Shown here one piece after another: positions 11,691-25,115 of a stretch of 64,000 nucleotides of DNA; within the stretch, counting starts at the first letter, position 1; each line of letters begins with the position of its first letter. The notes beneath the pieces were generated by a model. The model ran no database searches. It saw nothing but the letters and a program-made list of their open reading frames with translations, and was not told the DNA's origin. The position numbers were made by a program, and so were the translations under genes. This DNA comes from Glossina fuscipes (lineage: Eukaryota; Arthropoda; Insecta; Diptera; Glossinidae), in contig NW_023998421.1 in NCBI RefSeq assembly GCF_014805625.2, positions 7,786,238 through 7,850,237 of the forward strand. Direction: 5' to 3'.

Positions 11691-12689
11691 AATTTATTGT
11701 TTTTCTTAGAAAAACATTCATAAAATCTTCCTGAGCAGATAAATAATTAAATAATCGAAGACGTTCATCGATGCGAGATACTAGGTGTCATAAATCTAAT
11801 AAAAGCACCCAACCCTAATCATTATGATACGAATAACATAAGGCTATATGTAGCATATGTATACAATTTAACGCTTTTCTTCGACAGTGACATTGGGCTC
11901 TAAAAGTTAACTTTCTCAAAGGACCGTAGGAACTGCTTGAGCGCGTAAAGACGTTTAACGGAGTATTTGTGTTAAAAAATCCCATGCGCGGAATGCTTTT
12001 TTTTATTGCGTGGCATACAAAATTTTGGGGTTTCTTCAAATCCACCAACAAATTTGATTTATACGTCAAATCGCTTTAGAGAGGCGACGGTTGTTGCCCT
12101 TGACGGAATCGGTTTCTGATTTCATAAGATAAAGTTCGCTCACAATTATAAATAGTCACACATACACTCAAGCACATTTTGGTCGTAAAATACTGAGAAT
12201 AACTATTGCATCTGGTTTAACACTAATTTATTTATTTTATTCATTTATTAATGCATTTTTATTTATTTATATATTTAATAATCTTTTTATGTACTTGTTT
12301 ATTTAATGATTTATTTATATATATATTTATGTAATTACTTATGTAATTATTTATTTGTTTAACTATTTGCTTAATTAATTATTCATTAATTTATTTATCC
12401 GCCTACTTTCGCTATCGTTTACATCCCTCTTCTTTTATTCCTTCATCTACGTACTCACTTATTCAGATATTCATTAATCGAAGAGCGTAGCTGCTTTCGA
12501 AGCTTATATCTTTACGACCTTCTGGGCTAAAGAAAAGTTCAAAATTATGTTAATATCTTTAAGTCAATACGAATCTTTACATAAAAAAAAGTAAAAACCA
12601 CTACAATGGGTCACAGCATACCATTAATTACCCTACAGTTATTCATGTAATCACTTTGCAAAATGAGGCGTTTTATCGGAGACGGTCAA

Positions 12690-12885
12690 AAAAGAGGTGC
12701 AACCCAAACGAGTCGCTCTCGGGCCAAAACACGTAGATGCGGCAAGATTAAATGGACAAAGATGAGATGGACAGACGGAGTGACAGAAAGATAATCAGAT
12801 TCAGAAAGTCAAGATGGAAAATATTGGTCTATCTCAGTCCTTCTAAGTGTTTATGTATATCCGCCAAACTTAATATACCCTGTGA
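12690..12885 (-). repeat. TATACCC interspersed repeat, minus copy
   Basis: It contains GGGCCAAAACACGTAG, GAGATGGACAGACGGAGTGA, GATTCAGAAAGTC, and ends CGCCAAACTTAATATACCCT, the reverse complement of the family's start. Confidence 0.55.
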
Positions 12886-13375
12886 TGTAGAAAATAGAGA
12901 ATAGCATATAAAAAGAAGCTTTTAACACAAATAAGTTTTTAATGTCCTTTTGGAGTAAGAAAAGCATTATTTTCGTAAAATAACTAAAAACTAATTAAGA
13001 AAATTATTTATATATTTATTAATTACAATGAAACGGAAACAAAGTCAATACATGAAAGGATAGCATTTCGAAATTTATGACCGCCATTAAAACGATTAAC
13101 AATTAAAAGCAAACTCTGCAGCCAAACAATCACGCGAAAAACATTGTATTTCTCATACTCGGCGACAACTAATTAACAATTACAAAAATTAGCATCTTCT
13201 GGGTATTCTGGCATCTACAGAGGACTCTATAGATGTGTTCGTAGGCAATAAGACAAATTATCAAGGAGTGGAGAGAAATGACAACAACAAGATTAAATGG
13301 AGCGCGAAAATGAAAAATGCAAAAGAAAAAAAAAAAAAAATGAAAACAAAAATACTTTGGAAGAAAAATTCCAGT

Positions 13376-13406
<31 letters not shown>

Positions 13407-14639
13407 GTTTCTTTCTGGCAATAGTTGGACATTCAAATACGTGTGACATCAAGCATGTTATGCTATGTTAGCACATTCTATTTTAAATAATTCTTGGAAT
13501 TTCTTTTCTCTTGTGTTTGGGAAGTTAAAAAAATAAAATAACGGAAATTGGCAACTATCGCATTGTTGTCGCTTGTATTTAAAAAAAAAGAAACAAATTC
13601 ATTTTTTTCCATTTTTTTCCATTTTAGTTATTGTTCGACAATTATTTTCTCTTGACTGCTTGCACATGTCCTTTTGTTCTCCTGCCCAATAATAAAGCCG
13701 GTATTGAAGCCAGGAAATGCTGGTCAATTCTATTCGCTTTTGAAAAGGAAATGTTTGTTCGCACTATTTTTTATCATTTCCATTACATTTCGTTTTCTTC
13801 GTTATTTTTTTTTTTCTTTTTTCACATCTCGTTCTCAATTTTTTCTTTTCTTTTTTTTTTTTTTCAATTCATTTCATAAGATTTATAACCTCCGCCAGCG
13901 CTTCAGTAATTGCCATGAACTATTCGATTGATAGCGATAGACTTTTATTTAAATATATATCTCTTTCTCTTCTCTTCGCTTCTACTCTTGATTTGTATAC
14001 ATTTTTCATTTGTTCTAACAATCAATTATTTTCACTCAGGCAATTTAATGGCAATTAAATTATATCGGATAACAAACAACATACGAGACATATTAATACA
14101 TTCAATGTTGTTCATAAACGAAACAAACTAACAAAAAAAAAAAAAAAAACAAATATGTTCCAAATTTTACAAAATATGTTGAGACCATTTATTTATTAGA
14201 GATACCAACCGCAACATTAAAAATCTAATTAATAGCTTCACACATGTTTTTCACAACAACAACGCTTTAAATCGATAAAATATCAATAAAGCACAACATC
14301 ATCGCCGATTTAACATTATATCGTTATCGCCATGTAACCGAGCGACTATTTTTAGCTTTATTATATTCTCTCTTTATGTGTAATAATCGCAAATGTTTTT
14401 CGCAGATTTTGCGACAGATGCAACACAAGACACACATTGGGTGAATTCGTCTATTGCTTTGGCTCTTATCTAAAAATATATCCCTTACAAATACTTTCTT
14501 TCTTTTTTCCTTTGTATGCAATTAAAACGTTTTCAAGACTCAACTGAAAATGAAGAAAATAATAAGTTCGGGAGACTCTTGCTTGAAAGTGAAAAAAAAA
14601 AAAAATTAAAACACAATAGGACGGCGAAGCATTAAATGA

Positions 14640-14935
14640 CGTACACCATCCTACAGATGTGCAGATAATTTCAAAAGAAGGCATTCGAGAATAGGGCTCC
14701 GATTCAGAACTTTGCTTGAAATAGGTAAACTAATACCAAATTTCATCAAAATATCTCAAAAATTATGGCCAGACAGGCAAGTTTATATCGACTCAGAAAG
14801 TGATGCTGAATGCTTTAGTATAACAATAGATGGGCCTATCTCAAGTCCTTCCGATTGTTCCATACATCCGCACAATCTCAATACCACACTTGTATCAGCA
14901 GTAGTGCAGACTATATAATAAATAGCATTAGACAC
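14640..14935 (-). repeat. TATACCC interspersed repeat, minus copy
   Basis: It begins GTACACCATCCTACAG, followed by ACCAAATTTCATCAAAATAT, a CAGACAGGCAAG run, TCGACTCAGAAAGTGATGCT and TGGGCCTATCTCAAGTCCTT, in the reverse order of the plus copies. Confidence 0.5.
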
Positions 14936-17900
14936 AGAAATAAGCATTCGAATATTAGAACTTCTGGAAGTGCACGCAGGCTAGTACTGAAAATCTTCCA
15001 AATCGGTCAAAGGACACGCCCACCGTAAACTGAAAGCATCTGTCCTTGTCAAAGCAAAACTTTCGAGGTGTTTGGTCATAAAACATCAAAAACAGAAGGG
15101 TGAAATTTTCTAAAATTATTCTGCACAGGACTCTTCTATTCGTGTCCACAAATAGAAACAATCAGCTGGGAGCATACAAAAAATAAAAATTAAATTATTA
15201 AATTTTCACTTTTTCATTTTATTCGAAATAAACTCCTTCATGCATACCTAGTAGCAGCAACTTTGGTATTGATAAAATGAATGGTGGTGGGTGTACAAAA
15301 TTCGTGCTCAGCCGAATATAACTTTTTTATTTGTTGAATATTAATAAGACTTTTAAGCTTTTAAGTATAATGCTGTGCTCCTTACATGCATTACAGTATT
15401 ACAGTTATCTTAAATACAGTCTACAGGTGGATATTCATATCTTCACATATGTCTCCATCCGTCGCTTTATTGTAAAAGCAGGCAAATTGGAAAAGTCAGA
15501 CAGAGAAAAAAATGCAACCTGGCTCTTAGGCTTCTTGCAGCAAATATTTTTTTGCGACCACGTCAAAGAAATGATTCTTCGCATTTTCTTTCCTTAGGGG
15601 TTGTGTATTATTTAAAATTAGACATTTTACACTTTTTACAATATTTTTATGTACGCCTTATAGTCGCTGTAGAGGTGAAATTAACGTAGCGCAAATCTTA
15701 AGCCCTCAGGCTTGTCAGTTTCCATAAAAGTCTAGAAACTAGATGTCCGCGCGTTTGGACGTTTTTCTACACAGCATAGCGGAGGGTTACGTTTCTTCAC
15801 TCAGAATTATTACATTTTTCATCCATTATTCATCCAATAATAATGCCTGCAGTACTTGAGCCTCCCTGACCTTAGTTTTAACGACTTAATTTGGCAAAAG
15901 AACCGTGATTTCACAATAAGGACTTGTATAATGAGCGTAGTACTAAAGCAGCGTTGAAGAAAATCAAATATTTGAAAGTTTCGTTGCTAACTTGATTCTT
16001 GTGCAACATTCGCTCTAAAAGAGCTACGGCTTTTATGCATTTTTTGCTAAACTGATGTATTACGAAAGTGTAAGAATTGTGTTGGGCAACTAAAGTGTAA
16101 CGTGCACAAGATCACTACCATCGATCACATACTGCTTATCATCAAAGGATACGGCATAGCATATATAAATATTTTTGCATGACTGTACTTTGCAAGCTTG
16201 CTTCGGTGATTTTTGAACTGAACATAAGTAGTGTGATAAGAGTACCAGGATTGTTCTTCGGGAATAGTTTCAATTTTTACAAATAGACGATTGTATATAG
16301 GTAAATCGCTATCGAATTATCTTGCACTAAAATAAAAAAACCACTGCAGGAAACATTGAGGATAGGTACCAAAATGTTCGATATAGAATTCAGTAAGAAA
16401 ATCTTCTCGCTTTCATTGTTATTGCAAATCGAATATTGTGACAATATTATCTTATACCCGAAATCGGAATTTTTTAAAATTTATTATCGAATACCGAACA
16501 AAAAATTAGATATTCTTTACACCCACACATACATTTGCAAGTATAGGGTTTACATTATAATATATTGCATATGTGTTACGACCTTCTCTCTCTCTCTCTA
16601 TTTCGTTGACTCGTTTCCTATCCTTTGACATTTAAGTTTCATTTAAGTGAAGAGAAGACAACAGCTTTTGAGAGGGGTCGGTTTTTATGCGCTAAGCACT
16701 CAGAGATACATGCATATCAGTAAATTAAGAGATAAATATTCTTTTCCTCTAAAAGTTCAGTGCAGTTTTACATATTGTGTCTTTTTACATATGATGCCTA
16801 ATGTTTGTATTAAAATACATATGTGTGCGTTTATGCTTTTAAGGATGTCTTGCTTTGCCTTATAACATTTTTTTCGTTTTTCGGCCATTATTTTGCAGCA
16901 ATTGTCACATGGAGAGTGAATTTAATATTTATGTGGCGCCAAACAGTCCTCAAAATTATTTATTGCTTTTACAAGGCTTTAAGTGTTTTATATAAACTAT
17001 TTTAAGAGCCGAAATTAAGTTTTTAATTATTTATTAACAATATTTATTTTATTTTGTATATATATTTTTTATTACATTACATTTTTGTATGAGAAATTTT
17101 TCCACATTTTTATATAGCGCTTTTTGAGGCATAAATATGATTATAAGGCAATAATGAAGAAGATGTTCAGCCTGTAGCTAATCAAAATATAGGGCCTATT
17201 TAATTAAGCGTTTGTCTGAATGAACACAAATTCGTATCATGGTATGATTTTGAGATAAAAATATCTATAGAGTGTAAAGTCTTTCCACTCCATTTTAAAA
17301 ATAATCAATAAAAAAACATTGAAGACTAAACTGTCTAAATCCTGCAGAACAATTTTCAATATTTTATCTTCGTTACCGTGTAAGCAATAAATAGAAAATA
17401 TCCAAAGGGTAAAAAAAATTCAAATTTCTTCGCTTATTAAGTTGTGAGCATAACGAGGTTTCAGTTTACTGTGGCCGTAAACTTTCAGTTGCAACGTTTC
17501 TAACGAACATTATCAGGCGAGTTTGACCAACACAAGCATTACGACCCATCTTTGGACGTGAAAATAATTTAGTTTAGCAGAGAAAATATTTTTTTACGCG
17601 CCCGGGCGTGTTTGTACCTGCACCAAGATGATGGTCCCAAAAAAGTTAGGAGACAGAGATGTACACACCGATCGAGCAGCACTCACTTTAGTTCCACTCA
17701 CTGTAGCTACAGCCTACACCAACCAATAAATAGATTATAGTCTACTGCACTTAGCATAGGTACATAGACTACTATGCACATATGTGCGACTTAACTACTT
17801 AGATATGAGGAAGATTAACGAGGTGAAAAATGAGGTGAAGCAGCCGTCATATTTTAAAATTTAGAATCAGCTTGTCAGACTAAGCAGTCACATAAGTCTT

Positions 17901-18551
17901 CTGGATGAATTAATCGAAATGATGATATTGAAGAGGCATCATATGCTGTGCCATTCATTTCGCAATTAGTTTATTTTTATTCCTTAAATTATTTTAATGA
18001 ATTGTCTAAGTTTATAAGATTCCTGTGCTATTTTTCTCCTCTTCCTATAATCTTTACTTGTTAGCTTTTTGGATAGAGCGCAAATTAAATAAAAGTGTTA
18101 ATCATTGTATTCGATATTGAACTGTACGAAAGGTGGTATGTGCGGTATTTTTTTCCCCGGCTCAGTTGCTTAACGTCAATAGAAATCAATATGCAATACG
18201 TAGAGATTACGCCACAAGTGGTCGAAAATAATGAAATAAAGGCGAATAGACACACGTATACAAATTATTTACAATTATTGGGAGAAAAAGAGACAAAAAA
18301 AATGGCAAAAAAGAAAACATTAAAAATATTAACTGATGCCAAAAATTAAGTCAAACATAAAGCTACAACACAAACAACATCTAAATCAACACCTCACATA
18401 TTGGCCAACAGACAAAAAAAAAAAAAAAAAATATGTGAGATGCGACTAAACAAGCCCACTTTCGATTATTAAATGAGCCAAGAAATTTTCATAGTTGACG
18501 ACTATGTACATAGAAAGTTTGTTAACCCCCTCCTTCGGCATATACATTCAT

Positions 18552-18574
18552 CCACACACACACACACACACACA
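18552..18574. repeat. (CA)n microsatellite
   Basis: About eleven CA units directly follow TCATC. Confidence 0.9.
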
Positions 18575-18726
18575 TACCTTCAAACATATATCGAATTGGC
18601 AAACTAATCAAATACTTTCAGAAATACTTATAAAAACAATAATAAAATAAAATAACAATTTACGCAAAAATAACAAAAAAAAACACACTACACCAGCCAT
18701 CTGTTCTTACCAGAAGAGGATCATTA

Positions 18727-18780
18727 ATGAATGAATGGATGAAAATGAATGAATGAATGAATGAATGAATGAATGAATGT
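18727..18780. repeat. (GAAT)n microsatellite
   Basis: Eight or more GAAT units, with one GGAT and one AAAAT interruption at the left end. Confidence 0.9.
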
Positions 18781-19099
18781 ACATTTATATATAAAACTTT
18801 TGTCTGAGGAATGCCCGCTCGTAGAGCCAACTGGGAAATACCCTCTAAGCATGCTGGCCAAAAAATGTCATTAAAAGCCAATGGCCAGACGAATGCAACA
18901 TCGCATGATCATAAGAACAATTTGGGCACACTTTCCTATATATTAGATCAACGCCAAGTAGTGAAATCAAAACGGAAACAAATAACAAAACTGGGCAACT
19001 AATCAAAAATGTGCGTCAACAATAAAACAAAGTAAAATCATAACAAATGCCAACACGTTAAGAACATAAAAATGAAACGTGACCATGAAATTATGAAGC

Positions 19100-19148
19100 A
19101 AAAAAAAAAAAAAAAAATAAAACAAATTTTTTTTTTTTTTTTTTTTTT
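19100..19148. repeat. Inverted homopolymers (A then T)
   Basis: An A run of about 18 is followed after a 9-base spacer by a T run of about 22. A similar pair (A13 at about 13328, T28 at about 13378) lies near 13.3 kb. Such pairs can fold back on themselves and are also prone to sequencing error. Confidence 0.8.
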
Positions 19149-21297
19149 CTTTGGAAAATTCATTAAATTTACTAAATGACAATCATTACACTCATTCAAA
19201 AATACAAATATTTAGGATAAACGAAAAGTTGTGGAATTACTTACTGCTTCAATTTTTCTTTTAGCGCGTTGCAATGAATGTCTCTTCCTCTGCTGCTGGG
19301 GTAGGCTTACGACGACAAGCAACATCCTGAATACATTCATTTAGTACATTTCTCAATCAGTTACACTTGACCTGAGAAATTGTTGAGTTTATATTACGTG
19401 AAAGCATTTTCTTATCGAAATCATTTACATTAGAAGTTACACTCGTTTTATTTGATCGTCTAATCACTTATTCGTCCTTAGTGAAGTAAAGTTAAAAAAA
19501 AAACGAGCAGGTATTGGATTAAATCAAAAACACTTCAGTCCAGCAACGTCGAGCTGCAAATCTATATTTGGAGTGCACACTTTTCTATTTTTTCAACACC
19601 TAACAACCAATCATGCCCTACGTTTTGGTTTAGGCGGCTGAGTTATTCCAATTTCTTTCCGCCCATCGCATCACGACTTATAAGTAATATTTTGGACCGA
19701 GATTGTAAAGGCCTAAATATTGTGGATTTATGTCTTAGGGAGGAAAACCAGTGTAAATTTTTCAGAATTCTTTTGTTTTTTATTGCCTTGAAGCTCTTAG
19801 AACATGTGGAAAGAAATTCGTCACTTAAAAGGGAATTTTTTCCTTGAAGTTTTGATCTTTTTTTTTGAATGCCACGAAAATCAATGTTTATATCACATGA
19901 AGGAAATTATAAGGTCAAGGTCTGGTGGAGTAGTCCAATAGCCTAGAAGATGTCTTTAGAAAGGCTTTTGTGGCCAATATTTTCAACCATTAGTAACTAT
20001 TAAATATCATTGGAGCATTCACGATTCTGTTTATGACCTTCTAGTAAACATATTCCAGGAACGTGATTCAAAAAGGAAATTTAAACATGTCAACAGAGTT
20101 TTATGGTCTTTCGGAGACTAAATAATGAATGTTTCCGAATTGTCGAAAGATGCTATCAAGGACCATTCGCACATTGTGCAAACTAGGTTTCGCGAATTTT
20201 GCGCTGTATTGGCAGAAGTAAATGAATGATTAAAGAAAGTAATGCTTACGTTACTAATAATTAAAATTAGGTCAATAGAATATAAATGCCTAAAAGTAAA
20301 AGGTTAAGGTCAGGTTGAGGTAGGCATCTACTTTCTGAAGAGGTACAAAAAAAAACTCACTAGGCCCAGCTTGCTTTTTCGCTTTCAAAAGCAAAAAAGA
20401 TTGGAATACTGTATAATTTTTCCTAACAAACGTCATCAAACTACGCTTTCTTGTTACAAATTCTCTTTGAAATTTTTATAAATTTTCGCCAATTTCTGTT
20501 AAGGCAAGTTCTCCTTGTATCTGAATGAATATTTTCAAATTTTTTTGAAACTTTTCATGCGGAAAACCTTTCCGAGAACGGTGGAGCTACTAGACATTAC
20601 ATCTTCCTATCAAAATGCAAAACTTTTGAAAAAATTTACACAATATTTCTCCCGTACATGGTGTCCATATTCCTAACGAACAAATATTTGGACCAAGGGA
20701 AGGAAAATTTTTAAATGTTTTTTATAGAGATAGATATTAGTAACATACACGCTGATGCTCTCTTTTCTTTCGGATTTGCGAACACATACCTTATTTAATT
20801 TTTCAATTCTGTTCTTTTTTTTATTTTTTTCTTAATTAACTCTGAACACTGTACAGACAAAGTGATCGAATATCTTCGACTTTTTTTTTTTTGCTTTCAA
20901 AAACCAGAGAGAATTCTATGGCTCAAGTTTGCTACTTCATATTTCCATTAAGAACATACATACATTTGGGACATTTCACTTTTGTTTAGTCGCTCCCAAT
21001 CGATACGATAGAAGGCTTCTTGACAGACCGTGAAGCATTCAAATAAAAATTATTTAGTTAAGTAGAAGTGGACAATCGAAATCAAGTTCATACTTACATA
21101 GATCAGTTCAAGAAGTGACATGTTAAAGATTTCATCGACTAGTTGACTTGCGAAGCAATTCGCGTAAAGCAATTACGTCTGTCTGTCTTAACTGCTTTCC
21201 TCGCCGTTTCTTACTTAATATGATGCTGCATTAAAGCTTACACCTATGTTTTATGCTTTTTGGCTAAAAACCAAAAAAACATTTCTCTACAAAAGCA

Positions 21298-21328
21298 AGA
21301 AGGAAAGAAAGAAAGAAAGAAAGAAAGA
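21298..21328. repeat. (AAAG)n microsatellite
   Basis: Six AAAG units on the plus strand. Confidence 0.9.
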
Positions 21329-22350
21329 TATATTTATGTATATTTAAACAAAAAGAAAAAAGACAAAATCAAATTTAATCTAAAAATTTCTTATGTGCTG
21401 GCAAAGACACATGAAGCCACAAACCGGTCTTTATGTAATTTTCAATTTTCCTTCAAACTGCAGTCAACCGACTGGTAGGCGCTACATTTTGCAGATTTTC
21501 ACTGCGGCATAACAACACACAAAGGAAAATGAATATATTTTTCTTGCTTAGTCGCTTAACGAGAGAAAAAAAGCAAAGAAAAGAAGAGCGAAGGGTATGA
21601 GTGATCTTAAACATAAATTTTAAACACTCATACGTAGTGAAGGACGAAGAAAAATTCTCTTTTTTTGTTTTATTTTAAATTAATAGGAGAAAAAATATTA
21701 AAATCATAAACTGAAAAACAAATAAATTATCTTCACAGCAAAACGACCTGAATGCATACACACACATATATACATACGCAGGCTTTCTTCACTTTTGACC
21801 ATTCATTTTTTTTTTTTTTTTAATATAATTCTTTTCTCTTATTATTATTATTTTTTTTTTTTTTAGCATATTTTTTCACTAATAACTTTTCGCAAATATT
21901 TTCGCTTTTCGTTAAAAAATCGTTTGTTTTTCTCAATTCCGCTTTACTTCAATGCACATAACCACCTACCAACGAAATAAGTGCTAAAATATGCAAATCA
22001 AGTAAATCATTGCTTTTAAAGTTTTCAGGCGACAATCATAATTTAGCACAACGAGCGTCCTTTCTTTTTATTCACTCTCTTCCTTGCTATCTTGTCCACA
22101 ACAATTATATTTAACAAGAACGAACAGCAAAGGAATTATCAATAATTTCTATATTCTATATAAATTTTCTTTATTTATTTGTCTACATATTTATGATTTC
22201 TGTCAGTGAATTGCAAATGGAATGAATGCAGTATTTTATCCTTTTATTATGCAAATGTTAAGCCTTTTAAAAAGCATATATTTGATTACTATAATATATC
22301 GATGATATCGCGGATGATCTATTAAGATGATTGATATTCCTTGCTTCTCT

Positions 22351-22668
22351 TTTTATACCCTACACAGCTTGTGAAACCAGGGCATGTTAAGTGACGCAAT
22401 TTTTATTAAGGTGAGGTAACCTTGTCTCTCCGTCACTTCGGCTCTCTTTCTATGGGTCTACAGGCCATCATTTTTGACGTATTTTTTTTTTTTTTTTTTT
22501 GATAAAATTTGGTACACTGATGACTTTTCGCTCAAGGACAAACGCTGTTCAGGATGTTTCGGATCGAAGTACTCTCTGAACCACTTCCCATGTAAAACGT
22601 TATTGTAATAAACTACTGAATGAATAACTGTAGGATCGTGTAGGATATTTAATGGTTAGCCATGGCCC
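22351..22668 (+). repeat. TATACCC interspersed repeat, full-span copy
   Basis: It starts TTTTATACCCTACACAGC. GTCTACAGGCCATCATTTTT, TTTGGTACACTGATGAC and CAAGGACAAACGCTGTTCAG follow, and it ends with GTGTAGGATATTTAATGGTT. A T18 run interrupts the middle. Confidence 0.65.
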
Positions 22669-22971
22669 ATTTTTGGGTGTCTTTACTTTCAGTGAGCAGA
22701 AACTTGTCGAAGATCGCCTTTGAAAACTCATTTTGTTACGACACTTTTTGTTACACATATGCGTTCGTGTCGTAGGCTGAAGATTATGAATAGGATAGAC
22801 ATAAATGAAGTCACTCAAAGGCAGCGGACCTGTGCTTCGAATAAGGTCAAAGGAAAACCGAATTCTAACGGCAACCAAAGTGGGCAGCCGTCTTCCCAAC
22901 GGAAAGTAATGTAAAACATTGGCCTTTGCGATGTCGACACTTTGACGAGGTAACATCGGCAAAGAAATCAT
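22600..22971 (-). other. Open frame of 123 codons, unrecognised, partly in a repeat
   Basis: The frame contains HYFPLGRRLPTLVAVRIRFS and DLIRSTGPLPLSDFIYVYPI. Its last part overlaps the end of the TATACCC repeat copy at 22351-22668, which argues against a real host gene. Base composition at 22780-22915 is richer in G+C than the flanks. Confidence 0.2.
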
Positions 22972-23039
22972 GAAAAATTTTGAAGTCTATGGTATGATGA
23001 GACGGGAAGAGGGTGGCCTAACATTATCATTAAAAATTT

Positions 23040-23330
23040 TAACCGTTGCCCGGTCAGAAACGAGCAAAATATTAGCAAAAGCAACAGAAGATCATCTCTT
23101 ACTTGACGTCCGTAACGGCCCGGTGTGCTTTGGAAGTACGTAAATGCTAAAGAAATGCGGGCACATATGACCCGCCAAGCTCGGGCCGTTCCGATTATCA
23201 CTTATTTGCATCGATAAAACACACTCTTCCTGAGCAGCGTTTCACTTCTTGCGAAAATGTTTCGGCGGTTCGTTTGCCTCAAAAGATCAACAGTTTTTTT
23301 GACCTGCCAACCACAAATTATCAGAGAGGT
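23040..23330 (+). pseudogene. Decayed mariner-like transposase relic (catalytic end)
   Basis: The clearest part reads GRSDYHLFASIKHTLPEQRF then TSCENV at about 23182-23262. This is the segment around the third catalytic Asp of mariner transposases (PSDYHLFxSMxHxLxEQRF). Upstream, EDHLLLDVRNGPVC and MLKKCG in shifted frames fit the second catalytic Asp and the following helix. Frameshifts and stops are present. The EQRF signature differs from the intact element at 8318 but matches the relic at 32.7-33.0 kb, so these two probably come from one older lineage. Confidence 0.7.
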
Positions 23331-23784
23331 GACAATAAAACAAGTTTTCGTACAATAAGTATTTATTTCCTGTATGCAAATTGTTCGCTTCCATATATAC
23401 ATACCTGGTAGTGGAGAACTCTGTGTGGTGGTCTAGTAATGGTTGGTAATCCCGCAAGATGAGCGCTTTCTCTAATTATCGCGTTTTATATATGTAAACA
23501 AAATAAACGTATCGGAGAAAGGGGCTTTGAGGGCTTTGAACACCATTGCCTTACTCTACAAACCCCATGAAATTTTTGTTCATACAATCTTCTTTGGCTA
23601 TAAGAAACTATGCATGTGGGGCAAAACTTTGTTTTTAAAAGCAAATTTGTGTCCACAAAAACAAACAAATTTGGGTACATTTCGTCTGCTAGGAGCGAGG
23701 ATGTGGCTGTCGCCCACTCTTTTAATCAACACTTCAATGCTTTCAATTCAACCGTTACAAATTTGAATGAAAACTAAATGTTAG

Positions 23785-24020
23785 TTTTCCACTCGAGTAG
23801 AGCCCGCGGCACTCGCGCAAGGCGGGAGCGTGAGGAGGGCTTATCGGTTGGAAAGTAGGGACTACCGCAAATACAAGACATTTTCGGCGTTGTCTCTTTT
23901 TTCACCTTCGGATAAGTTGCAGAAACGCAACTCAAGAAAAAATTTCACGTATTCGAAACCTCTCGACCAGCATGAGACTCAGTTCGTGTCGTTGCTGTAG
24001 CATCTGCAACAAAATCGCTT
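23785..24020. other. Locally GC-rich patch
   Basis: The patch includes GCCCGCGGCACTCGCGCAAG and GCGGGAGCGTGAGGAGGGC, unusual for this AT-rich window. It carries no open frame of note and no recognised motif. It may be a transposon end or a regulatory patch. Confidence 0.3.
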
Positions 24021-24839
24021 TGCATGCATTTCGATAGCAACTAACTTGCGAATATATACAAATCCCTCTCTCTTTTTTAGTTCACGCTGTTCGACCGCAG
24101 CAATAAAAATTAATTTAGCGCATCAACGTCAAATCTTATTATTTTGTTTTTATCATTGGCTTACTTAGTAAAATTTCATTTTCAACTAATGACAACTTAT
24201 CGGCACATTTAGAGTGCATTTGCTTGTAGTCTATTTTAAAATGTGTTTGTGCGAAATTCAAATAGCATAAGCGGACATGTTTTCCTTGCTTTAAGCGATA
24301 AAAATTATTTAGTAAGTTTCAAAAATGGTTGACTAATCGGAGACTCAGTCTATACTTAAAGTGAAGAGTACTATCTCAAAACTTAACTCTTCACATCCGC
24401 TCCGTCATGTCGAAACTTGAAATTCTTCCAAATCCATCATTAAGTTCATCAATAATTGAAAAATGTGAAACGGTTACAATTTTGTGTCTAAAGCAGATGT
24501 CCCCACTTTTGCGAATGGGCGGATTGACAGATAGACTGACAAAGATATATAGGATGTTTCAGATGTGACATTGATCAATAGAAGTTAGGCTATGTATATG
24601 GCCTCTGATGTTTCTTTCTTAGTACTACCAACGTTTCGGCACAAGAACGGAATTTTCATATTCTATATTATAATACTGAGTACATGTGGCCGGCTTTCTC
24701 CATTTTTGTGCACGTACAGCAGGAACGCCCATAGAATGTAATTCAAATCTTTATCGTTATATCTGTTGTGCTGTATAAATAATGAGCAAAAAATCACTTT
24801 TTTTTTAATTTTGAAAACAGTGATTGTCTCAGGTTATAT

Positions 24840-25115
24840 TATATTGTGGGTGTATCCTTTGACCGCTTTTGCCCCATTTTAATACCAACCTGCGTGCAAA
24901 GACTTGCGATGTTCCTGTCAAATTTGAAGCGTATAGCTTCCAGGCAGATGGAAGCCAGAATAATAATGTTTAGCACATGACGTGCACGGACAGACAGACA
25001 GACGAACTTCCTAAGGCAGATTTAAAATTTAATGTGGATGTGGACATTATGAGCTCTCTGAAGCTTCCTTCTAGGTGCTGCCAACGTTTTGACAAAATCA
25101 ACATACCCCCCATTC
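24840..25115. repeat. Second interspersed repeat type (GGTATTGAAA-like), copy
   Basis: It contains GTATCCTTTGACCGC, TTTTAATACCAACCTGCGTG, a GACAGACAGACAGACGAAC run and AAGCTTCCTTCTAGGTGCTG, then CCAACGTTTTGACAAAATC. A matching piece is at about 11125-11385 (TATTTCAATACCAACTTGCG then GTGCAATAAC, in the same order). Smaller fragments lie near 15255 and 1282. Confidence 0.5.

Larger units (their letters stand above)
9791..22350. other. Gene-free, intron-like stretch
   Basis: No coding exon was recognised. At 9838-9862 TCGTTCGATTCCAAGCC resembles a tRNA B box, without a matching A box. At 12230-12400 there is a run of ATTTATTT-like units. At 13.3-13.9 kb long A and T tracts occur. The interspersed repeats and microsatellites listed separately fall here. 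The rest shows nothing I can name. Confidence 0.55.

Noticed and set aside
13169..13471. Open frames of 63-87 codons on both strands around 13.2-13.5 kb
   Set aside because: They owe their length to A13 and T28 homopolymers and translate to runs of Lys or Phe.
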